Positions 55,380 to 64,000 of a stretch of 64,000 bases of DNA are shown here, one piece after another. Source of the DNA: Acidomyces sp. 'richmondensis' (Eukaryota > Ascomycota > Dothideomycetes > Mycosphaerellales > Teratosphaeriaceae); contig QVLQ01000028.1 in assembly GCA_003545705.1 (NCBI GenBank), positions 744,001-808,000 of the forward strand, written 5' to 3'. A model generated the notes under the pieces. The model searched no databases, was not told the origin of the DNA, and worked only from the letters and a program-made list of their open reading frames with translations. The number at the start of each line of letters is the position of its first letter. The first letter of the stretch is position 1. Both the position numbers and the translations under genes were made by a program.

Positions 55380-57484
55380 TCAAGAAAGATGCGACTCTTC
55401 AATCTCATGAACTTTGCCCAGCCGCGCTGCGGGGAGCCATTTATTCTCCGGAGTGAACAGGTAGGTGAGAATCCCAAATATGGTGATGATGCCAAAAATG
55501 ACAGGTGAATAGTTGAAGGTTTCAGCCGTTACTGGGAAGTAGATCGGAGAGAACAGAACCGCTGCCAAGTACAAGTTCCAGACAAGTGCGATAAGAGTAA
55601 ATGGGCGAGCCCATCGGCCCAAACTCCACGGCGCATGTTGAAACTGTCCAGGAGTCAGGAAGAATCGACCGAATGCAATTAGGGCGTATGCTGTGATTGT
55701 TGGTACTCCCGCGGCAGAAACCAAAGAGGTAAATGCCACTGGTGAAGGTAAAATTGTACAAAGTAGGAGAGCAGCAACTGCATGCATCACGATGACCGCA
55801 TTTCTTGGCTCTTTCTTACCCGAGACCTTTGATATCCACCCAGAAAATGGAAGGACACCGTCTCTTGCGACAGCCCAAATGAGACGAGAGCTCGCCACTC
55901 CGGCAACGGTGGTGTTGAAAATAAGGCCAATTATGCAGACGATGTTCATGAAAATTTGGCCACCGCGCCCCATCGTCATCGCGTATATTTCGACGAATGG
56001 CTGTGGAGCTCCAAGGCTATAAAGAGTGTTCAAATCCGGTAAGCAGAACAAGAAAAGAATGACGAGAGGGAATCCGATGAGTGCAGAAGCGACTGCTGAG
56101 GTGAAAATGGCGCGAGCGGCAACGACACTGGCGCTCTTTGTTTCTTCCGAAATGTGTCCTGGTGCTTCGAATCCAACAAGAACACCTGCCGTTACATAGT
56201 AGCTGAGCATCCAGTTCCAGACCGGGGAAGCACCAGTTTCGTTATATGTCTGGGTGAACACATATTCAGCACTCTGAAAACCGTAGGATTTCGATACCGC
56301 AATAGGTAGCCAGATGATATTCAGAAAGAAGTCCAGCAATATCACTCCGGTAGCGATGCGAAAGATCCAACGATAAGTCTTTGGATCGAAGTAATTCATA
56401 CCGATAGAAATGAAGAGTATCACTTCAGAGACGATCCACTGGACGGCCCGAAACTTGATGTCATTCGTGTTTGTAGTGAAGGAGAGTCCGAATACAGTGA
56501 TCTCCGACAAAAGGAAATTGGCAGTAGCCTGGCAGTTGCTTGCCACAAACGTAGTCCACGCAGTAGTACTCCACCACGCAACTATAAAGCCGAAAAGTCT
56601 GCCCCAGCGCTTCCCGCCGGCCTCTGCCGCCCAAAAGTAGATAGACCCGGCCGCGGGAAGGGCAGAACATATCTCCGCAAGCACGGCTGCGGTAATGAAG
56701 ACGAATATGCAAGTCACTACGTAGCTCGACCTAGGAAACACTTAGCATAGGCCCATTCCACAGCGACAAATCATGACGCACCAGTATGCAGCTGGACCGC
56801 CTGCACCGACACCGATCGTGAAGGTCGTGCGAATTCCGCCGACAGAATACAGGGCAGCTTCCAGAGAGTCAGCATGATCGCTTCTCCAAGATCAATCGCC
56901 ATATGTGACACACCAAAGCTGGATGCAAAGCTTTCGAAAAATTTCCACTGCCTGTGGAGCGACTACTCGGAATCAGCATGTTATTACAGTCTCACTCATT
57001 TGGTCTAACCAACCTGCTTATAGCCGAGTGCGCGCTTGGGCGTTTGTTAGTAACCAGTCACGCATAGTGAAGGGGGGGAGCATCGATGATGGTCATAGCA
57101 TCTCCTTTCGCGCATGTGAATGCCCAAGTTCATGCCGTCTAATCTCAACCCACAACAACCCCATGCTCACTCCCTTCGCCACAGCGCGGGGTTCGTGAGC
57201 AGGTAGTATGAAGGGATACCGGCGTGCCATGACTGTCGTCCACTTGATGCGAAGCGTTACTCACTAAGACGCGCGGAAGGATTACTTATAGATATTTCGA
57301 CTAGACCATGACCGTGGCTTTAGCCCCTCAATTTCCTTACCAAGTATCGCTCATCCGGGTCCATGCTGCTCGAGTCATCTTCCGTGAAGTCGGATTGGAG
57401 AGGGTTGTTTGGCTTGAGGTCGCTTTCATCGCGACCGGACGCAACGATGGTATGCTGCTTGGCGTCCGCCATTTGTGTCGACAT
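55380..57484 (-). CDS. Amino-acid permease, APC superfamily
   Basis: Proton-coupled amino-acid or GABA/choline-type transporter, about 12 membrane helices. Five exons: 57484-57341, 57034-57014, 56947-56914, 56857-56782, 56730-55380 (541 aa). A polar N-terminus (MSTQMADAKQHTIVA...SSMDPDERYL) joins RALGYKQ, coded by a 21-nt exon, then WKFFESFASSF and AALYSVGGIRTTFTIGVGAGG, followed by PAAYWSSYVVTCIFVF. Helix 2-3 sequence ALPAAGSIYFWAAEAGGKRWG and GFIVAWWSTTAWTTFVASN is characteristic of a fungal subgroup. Later blocks include GFEAPGHISEETKSASVVAARA, the APC signature with its conserved Glu pair, and AVARDGVLPFSGWISKVSGKKEPRNA. All introns close in phase only in this arrangement. Substrate cannot be assigned from sequence. 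Confidence 0.92.
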
Positions 57485-60400
57485 GCTAGTCGTGTGAATC
57501 CCTGGAGACTCGCCTGAAAGCACAAGGGAACAAATTGAATTCAGTAGATGTTACGATGCCTTATCTTTCGACACGAAGTCGACCAGCCGAAAAGATTCCA
57601 GACGGGCAGATGTAGCAAAAGATTTTTCGCTGAGTCAGCAAAGCCGAACGGTCAGAGCACAGAAAAGCAAGAGTCAGACCGACGGTGCGACGCCTGTCCG
57701 AATAGGCAGCATGTGAGTCCGCAACGGGCTGCAGAAGCAGCTGTACAAAATGTACAACCTCATCTAGATTTGCCCAGAACTTCGGACTTCGAACCATTGT
57801 TAAGCGCCTGGTCCTTATGGTTGCTAAGACATCAGTGCCATTTACAGGCCCTTCGGTACGTGTGTAGAACTTCTGCTACAGAAGCGTTCTTGCTGCCGAC
57901 TTCTGCAGCTCAAATTCTCCAGTTCTACAGTTCTGCCATATATTCGAAGACCTCCGCTACAGAAATGCACAGAAGCGAATTCTATAGCAGAAGTTCTACA
58001 AGTTTTGCTGTATTGAACAGCTACCTCGGTTTCGGGTAAACCAACTTGGGCAAAATTCAGCGAGTTCGAGATTTCGACACCACGACTAACATCTATTGTG
58101 GCATCGTTGATACGCGTCCTTTCGTCGCCCCTTCTTGATCAAAATGAAGATGTCACACTCAGCTTTCTATTGCTGCACGAATTATCTCAAGAGATGGGGT
58201 TGAGCTTTCGAGGTGGGCGATAGCTGAACAAGCATAAAGCGCCTTCTGCAGGAACGATGAACGAATGATTGTGAGTCTCTACGTCGTCTATCTATGAATG
58301 AACAGTTGAATGTGTAGATGAAGGAATGGCTCGTGCATATGCCGCTATCCCAGGTAGAAGCAATACTAGTGTAGGCAGGGGCAAGCAGCTCTGAGGTTGC
58401 GTAACGAACATCAACACAACCGTCGTTGCGCAATAGCAATGTCGAGTCCCAAAAGCAAAGGAGGGAGACTGCTCGGCGAGAATGGGAGTAGCAGTTATCA
58501 ATATTGGAGGGTATGAGACTCTTTTTGCTTTTCGTATGGCTAAACGATGTAAGTTATGGTACGCATGTATGTCGATTTTGCCCGTCGGTGACCAAGATTT
58601 GATAATGCGCTATGATTTGAAGCTACACTCCATTCAAGTCTAGCGAAAAGGCCTCGGATTCATGTCAATTTGGAACAGTCCGCAAAACGTGAAAGTCGAT
58701 TGGTTGTACTTGCACTACAGCGCCATGCCATACGTCTCGGTAGCGCCCTCAGAACGAGATGCTGTTAGATGGCTCCCCACAGTAAGTGTTAATAGCATTT
58801 CGAAAGGTAATCGTGCCAAGTCGGCACACTCGAATCGTTTCGGTACTACTAAGAGTGTACATGCCGTGCTGTGCCCAAGAAAATACGATGTTGAGCCGGT
58901 CCGATTTCTTGAGAAAGCCCGAGCTGTACGAAGGCATTGCAAGAGCTTACTGCGCTTCCAAGGGCCCATCCCTGCCCCTTTATGGCGTCCAGCGCTCCAG
59001 ATGCGGTTTCGTGTGATCTAGGCAGTCTACCCCGATATTGTAACGCTCCGGCTCGCATGTAGCCGACACCCCCAAACACGTGACCCAGTGTTAAGGATTT
59101 CCTCTGTCCATAGCGCTACTAGGTTCTCGTACTCATCCCTCTGGCCGCGAAGTACCGGCGCCTCTACTGACCATGTCTCAATAAATCGACCAATATACAC
59201 CTGGCGAAACTCGCTACTATGTAGACCAAGACGGAGTCGGTTGATACGTTCTCGGCAAGCTTTGTCGTCCGGGTCACCAGCCCTCATTTCCACGAGAGCA
59301 GTGGATGGGTCATAGGCCCAGGAATCGGTGGAGAAGACGTGCCCGTATGTATAAGTAGCAAGGCTCCAGTGCAACGACATTATGAGGAGAATTGGGTGGC
59401 ACGAATACCGACTTCTCCGGCATTTAGACGAAGGAGTCATTGTCCATCCAGGTAGGGCTGCCTTCGTGTTGATATAGCCCGGGGTGAGGTGGCGCAGCGC
59501 TGTGAATGGCCATAGCAACAACAATTTTAGTGGGCTGCTCTTGCGACCAGCCAAACCGAAGGCAGTTGAGACATGTTTGCAATCACGGTGTAACTCCGTT
59601 TAGTCCCGCGCGGCGTGATATTGGCAGTTTGCAGGTTTTTACGAAAATCGTGTGAATCCAGAATTGGTTTTTATGGTGCAGCGACCTCTGCTGTGCAATG
59701 ACGGTACTCCTGGCTCCTGTCCGCCGGGATCATGTGCCCCACAGGCATGTTTTGAGGACTCGTGTTAGCACCTGCTCGCCTTCAAGCATTCGTTTCGTCC
59801 ATACCCCCCACCCAGGAAGCGTGAGGTCTATGCGATCGTTTTCTGCCACACTTCCGTTCCTGCAGTCATGCGATCACTTTTTCGGGCGCGGTAAGATATG
59901 TCCACACGCAGGTCCCCCAGACTTGGCAGTACATTTAGCACTTCTTCAGCAATAATTTGCCGTGGGGTATGATAGCGGCGAGGTGTAGGCCGATAGCTCC
60001 GTATGTTTGGTAGATTGTTGAGCTCTTCGATGTTCCAGTCACCCAGCTGTTCAGGATCGAGACTGCAAGCGAGTGGAACCTCACGAATGTGCTCAGACTG
60101 CTCAATCGGTGTCGAGGAAGGCCTCGATAAGGGAGCGTTGCTATACTGTTTCTTCTCGTGGCAGTGCCTGGCGCCGGCCACGTTCTGCATCTTGAATAAT
60201 CTTATCCTTCCATTATAAAAGAGGCAAATGTCTCTTTTGCAAGGAAGCTTTTTAGATTAAGTTCTCCAGAGGCAACAAGTAACAAAATCTACAACGCCAC
60301 AGACTCAAATTGATAAAGTGCCAAACGGCATAGGTACAGCGGCGGCTGAAAGGGCCACGGCAGCGACAAGAGTGGTGAATAATCACAAATGATATTCGCC

Positions 60401-60950
60401 TAGGCCACAATTAGTGTTTGAGCAGCATTAATACCTTTAAATATCTTCTATACATTAGAGTTCCGGTAGATTTTTTAGTACTCGCCACTCAGGATAGGAA
60501 AATTTCTCCTGATTCTGCCGTGAATTTTGAAAGATACCTTGAGAACGGTAGGTTGCTCGAGGTCTTATACTTCCACTCACCTATCCTGGTATCAGACCAT
60601 CAAGTCACGGCATTTTTAAAATCCCTAAGGAATTGTATTTACGGAAGTGTTCAAGATAGATATCCTTCTACAGTGGCATCAAGCTTGACAACAATTGGGT
60701 TGCGTGCCCAAAGAGAGCAAATGTGATACGTGCCTTCGGTATCTGCATTATCGTAAGTCATATCTTCATGCGTAAATGCCGTAACCGCATCACCATGACA
60801 ATCCGCACCACACGTGGCGCCTAGCCTTACAACGCCATCCATCCCTTTGAGAATTAAAAATTTCTTTCTTTCGCACTACGAGCCGTCAAAGATTGACAAT
60901 CTCAGTGCCTTAGAAGGTGATATGAAAGCTTGATGGCTACTACAAGAGCA
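57485..60950. other. Intergenic region between permease and Byr4 genes, no gene recognised
   Basis: About 3.5 kb. Includes an inverted repeat (57863-57999). Scattered open frames up to about 175 codons (for example 59027-59554, minus) lack family signatures and start without a good ATG. From about 60230 the sequence is AT-rich. Confidence 0.45.
57863..57999. repeat. Inverted repeat, 21-bp arms
   Basis: Arms 57863-57883 (TGTAGAACTTCTGCTACAGAA) and 57979-57999 are inverted copies with one mismatch, 95 bp apart. The spacer contains further pieces of the same motif (GTTCTACAG, ACTTCTGCAG). Could be a small nonautonomous element or a decayed satellite. Confidence 0.6.
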
Positions 60951-63442
60951 TTACAAGCCAGACAGGTCATCGCGTGGGCCTACCATGTCTCTAATGGCCC
61001 ATCGCCACCGTCCATCGTCAATCCTCGGCTCACCAGAAGGAAACCATGCTTCACATCGGCGTCTCCAAATAACCTCAGCGTCTTGTTGAAGGCGAATAAA
61101 TTGTGGCCCCAGATCGAATTCCTCGTGGACTTCGCCCGCAACGGTGGCAGACATGCTGACAGGACTAGCCATGCCTCCAAATGATCCACCAGGTACGGGC
61201 ATATGCGAGTTTTCATCTTTTAGGTCTTCGATGCCGGCGAAAGCGTCCTCTTCGTCACCTCCATCCGTTACCGAGGGAGATAGCGGCCCACTAACATCTC
61301 GGCCGTCTTTCAGCTTGAGCCACTTCATCTGCGATGGATCAAAAACCATGCCGCCATTTACTTGCACGCCATGAGCGGTGTGCACAGGAGCAATGAGTGC
61401 GGGTGGATTCCTTGGCGGCGACGATGCGGGAGCTTGGAGTTGCCGCTCCATATACGAGAATCTTGGTTGAGCACCACTCAGTGTCGGAGTCTGCAGGGGT
61501 GGCGGTACGTCGAATTGTGCAAGGGTATTTTCATTGCCTTCCCAGCGCTGTTTGTCCGGGTTGTATACCATACCTTTCTCGACTGTAGGGGACCACGAGT
61601 CAGCATCTGACGGACATGAGGTCACTGAGGTCTCTCACCTTTCGCCACATTCTGTCCCATGTTCTTGATCAGTGTTGGTTGAACGCGTTTGGCCTTCGTT
61701 CTTTGTGCAGTGGGACTATTCAGAGGATCGCGAGCAGCAATTTGCGCCTTCCAATTCGTGCTCAAAGGCATCAAAGGGCCTTCGCTGCGTGGCCGAGGTT
61801 GATTTGCTAGTCTCGTTTCTCTGGCTATTCTACTAGCCGCAGTATCACGCAAATAGCTCGGTGTATGAGTCTGACCATCATGAAACCCTTTGATGGGGCT
61901 AGCTGGGGTTCTTGGGGGTGCAGGCGTTGTCATTCGGTCCAAAATAGTACGCTTCGTCGAATCGCGTATCTCGTTCCGGCTCTGCGTCTGTCGCAACCCA
62001 GGTCTTGGCACTCCTCGCGCAACTGGATCTTTAATATATTTTTGCTCTTTCGACAACGATGTAGGCAGGTCGTCAAAAATCTCTAGCTCCGAGCCATCCC
62101 CAAAATTACGTCTCCGTGCAGGTTTAGTCACTGTCCGCTTGCTTGCAGCCTCTCGTGCTAAGGCAGCGGGAGCTACATCTTTTCTCTGCTTTGTAGTTCG
62201 CGATGGCGTATCTGGAACATATGCATTTGATAAACGGGAATGTGGTCGCATTGGTGGGGATTGCGCTCCTTGCCTGTTAGGGTCAGACTCTCGCCGGAGA
62301 TGATAAGGCATAGCACGTTGAGCAGTGCTATGAGGAGATTGATGGCTTGCTGCACCGGGTGGCACGAAGGGTTGGGACGATCTGTTTATGGAAGTATTTT
62401 GCCTATTGCTTCCCATGACTGGCATCGACCTCTTGGCGCGTAGAAGTTGGGAATTTGTGGTAGTCAGCTGGCGCCTCTCACGCGTGATTTGAGATGCTCC
62501 GCTTTCAAAGACCGGCTCCAAGCGTGAGGAAGGTTTTGTACCAGAGACGGGACGAGGTAAATGAGATCGCATATGCATGGGTTTGTCAATGGGTTTATCA
62601 TGAAAGTTCAAGGTGGTGGCCGGTCGTTGAGCTGCTGGCGCGGGCGGCTTTGCGCTCTTGATCTTGACGTTCTTATTCATCCTGGTCTTCTTATTATCAA
62701 GGATGTCACCGCCTCCGAGCTCAAAGTCATTCAAGAAGTCCTCATTTTCATCCGATAAAAGCTTAGATTTCTTATGCCCATTCATTGTGGCTGGCTGCTC
62801 TAAAGCCGGGCTTGGCTCCGTTTGGGAAAGGTCGGACAGCTCCGCATCGGCGGCACGTCTTTTCTTGAGAATGGCATCGAAGTCCATTGGACCATCAGGC
62901 AGCTCCAAGCCACGCAGGTCATCTTCTTCACTTTCGGCCGTTGCAGATCCTAGGCTTGGGCTTATTGCAGAAGCTGAAAGGCTTGCAACCTGCTTCTTAC
63001 CCGCATTTCGAATGCCGAGACTTCCTTCCATATCTTCGAAGTCGTCAAAGTCGTCATTGTTGTACGGTGTTGTCATCGGTTTAAGCGTCAAAGAGCCATT
63101 GTCCGGCATCTCCAGGTCATTGTCCCAGTCATCGACAACCTTCTGCTGTGACTTTTTTTTGCCAAGCCGCTTGATGGTGCCCCCTAGAAGGGCGCTGGAC
63201 GGAATGTTCATCGGGAGCGGGATGCCCGCCTGTTTCGCTGATTGAATCGCGTTGGTCGTGCTTTGCTCGTCGCCAGGCTGCAAGACTACATTCCAGTCCT
63301 CTTCGCCAGCCAGTGACTCTGAGTGCACACTCAGCCGCGACGAGATGCTGCCATGTGCCGTGCCCACGCTCTGACCGGCGAAAGCGTGAAAGTCGCCCTG
63401 GAAATCGGCGTCATCGTCCCAATTCTCCACCGTCATTGCCAT
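60951..63442 (-). CDS. byr4: Byr4/Bfa1 family cytokinesis/mitotic-exit regulator
   Basis: Scaffold half of the two-part GTPase-activating complex (Byr4-Cdc16 or Bfa1-Bub2) that holds the Spg1/Tem1 GTPase inactive at the spindle pole body until septation. Exons 63442-61639 and 61582-60951 (811 aa). The N-terminus MAMTVENWDDDADFQGDF is typical. Further family pieces: ESLAGEEDWNVVLQ, QKVVDDWDNDLEMPD, DDFDDFEDMEG, a basic middle with SELEIFDDLPTS and QKYIKDPVARG, and the C-terminal block VEKGMVYNPDKQRWEGNENTL...FD. It ends with GMVFDPSQMKWLKL and EFDLGPQFIRLQQDAEVIWRRRCEAW. The intron (GTGAGA...ACAG, 56 nt) joins QNVAK to VEKGM. The ATG at 63442 starts the conserved N-terminal acidic block. Confidence 0.92.
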
Positions 63443-64000
63443 GTTGACCGTGAGTCCTCCTCTTTCTGCGTGCGGGTGCGGTTAATAACAAGCTCCGCCA
63501 CGGCAGCGACACCACTGCGCGTGGAGAGAGGGCGGCGAGATGCTGCAGGGTGCAGGAGCGCGAAAGAACTTGCGCCGGTGCGGTGAACTGATACTAGGTA
63601 GTAGTCGCATGCGCCTGCAGAAGCGGCGGTCCGGGAGAGGTTGGCGTTCTTGGCGTTTGGCGTTGCGCTATCTGAGACCCTGGCTGAAGCAATTGGCCAA
63701 ACTTCCGATCGTGCTACACGAACATCACGCGAAAACTCACCCACGTTTCGAAGAGGCGTGATCGTGGAATGGTCACTTCAAGGTGGGCGAACAACCCACA
63801 TTCCTGACATTACGCGTGGAGCACACGTGGACGGTATGCAGTGTCTCTGTTTCCTCCACCTCTACCGCCTCGTAGATCCATCCTCTCAGCAAGCGCGGAC
63901 AGCTACCGGCATGACCTGCAAGACCGTTACAAAGGATCACGGTACATAAGAACACAGTTGGACGGGCCAGCACGATAGCCTTGGCTAGCCATTAGATATC
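63443..64000. promoter_or_regulatory. Upstream region of the Byr4 gene
   Basis: About 560 bp to the window edge, presumably the minus-strand promoter. GC-rich just before the start codon. No gene recognised. Confidence 0.45.

Noticed and set aside
59027..59554. 175-codon minus-strand frame
   Set aside because: No ATG at its start and no recognisable domain; kept only as part of the intergenic description.

Overview
The window is nuclear DNA of a filamentous ascomycete. Genes lie on both strands and carry short GT-AG introns (mostly 50-110 nt, with CTAAC/CTGAC-like branch sites). It holds families typical of Pezizomycotina: a velvet factor, a siderophore acyltransferase, Byr4, DUF7053 and GST/DUF7962-type proteins. 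A dothideomycete is my guess from the style of the disordered regions; I could not search to confirm it. Gene models below were assembled by hand from splice signals and checked for reading-frame closure.

Layout, left to right. 1-5.9 kb: a MYST histone acetyltransferase (Sas3 type, 5' end cut by the window) converges on a VosA-type velvet regulator. 5.9-14 kb: a gene-poor, low-complexity stretch with G-run clusters, a 15-bp minisatellite, CGG, GAGTC and CTT repeats, then an A-rich tract and a decayed LINE fragment. 14.1-19.9 kb: a very long, disordered fungal protein with poly-Gln and poly-Asp tracts. 20.8-22.9 kb: a hydroxyornithine acyltransferase (SidF/SidL family) divergent from it. 24-25.7 kb: a DUF1989 protein. 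26.5 kb: an intron-containing tRNA-Ser(GCU). 28-31.4 kb: a large single-exon fungal protein. 32.3 kb: a DUF7053-like protein. 33-34 kb: a second LINE remnant. 34.4-45.3 kb: a membrane-anchored histidine acid phosphatase, a GST-like protein, bleomycin hydrolase, V-ATPase subunit d and a cysteine-rich single-pass membrane protein. 46.1-48.8 kb: 6-phosphofructo-2-kinase/fructose-2,6-bisphosphatase. 52-53.4 kb: a MetE-like protein. 55.4-57.5 kb: an APC-family amino-acid permease with a 21-nt exon. 61-63.4 kb: Byr4/Bfa1, a regulator of septation and mitotic exit.

There is no sign of a single biosynthetic cluster. These are mostly housekeeping and regulatory genes covering chromatin, development, iron, glycolytic control, vacuolar pH and cytokinesis.

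The strongest cross-window signal is technical or evolutionary. Three genes (Sas3, VosA, SidF/SidL) each need exactly one base added or removed inside a run of six to eight C or G to read through, and after that change each model closes in frame. A fourth (the giant protein) has a similar one-base conflict that a 50-nt intron could also explain. Uncorrected homopolymer errors are the likeliest cause, but real frameshifts in GC runs cannot be excluded from sequence alone. I found no convincing new biological system. The most original items are the repeat-rich upstream region of the velvet gene, a 165-bp inverted-repeat element with possible TA target duplication, and a three-copy motif in the 28-31.4 kb protein.
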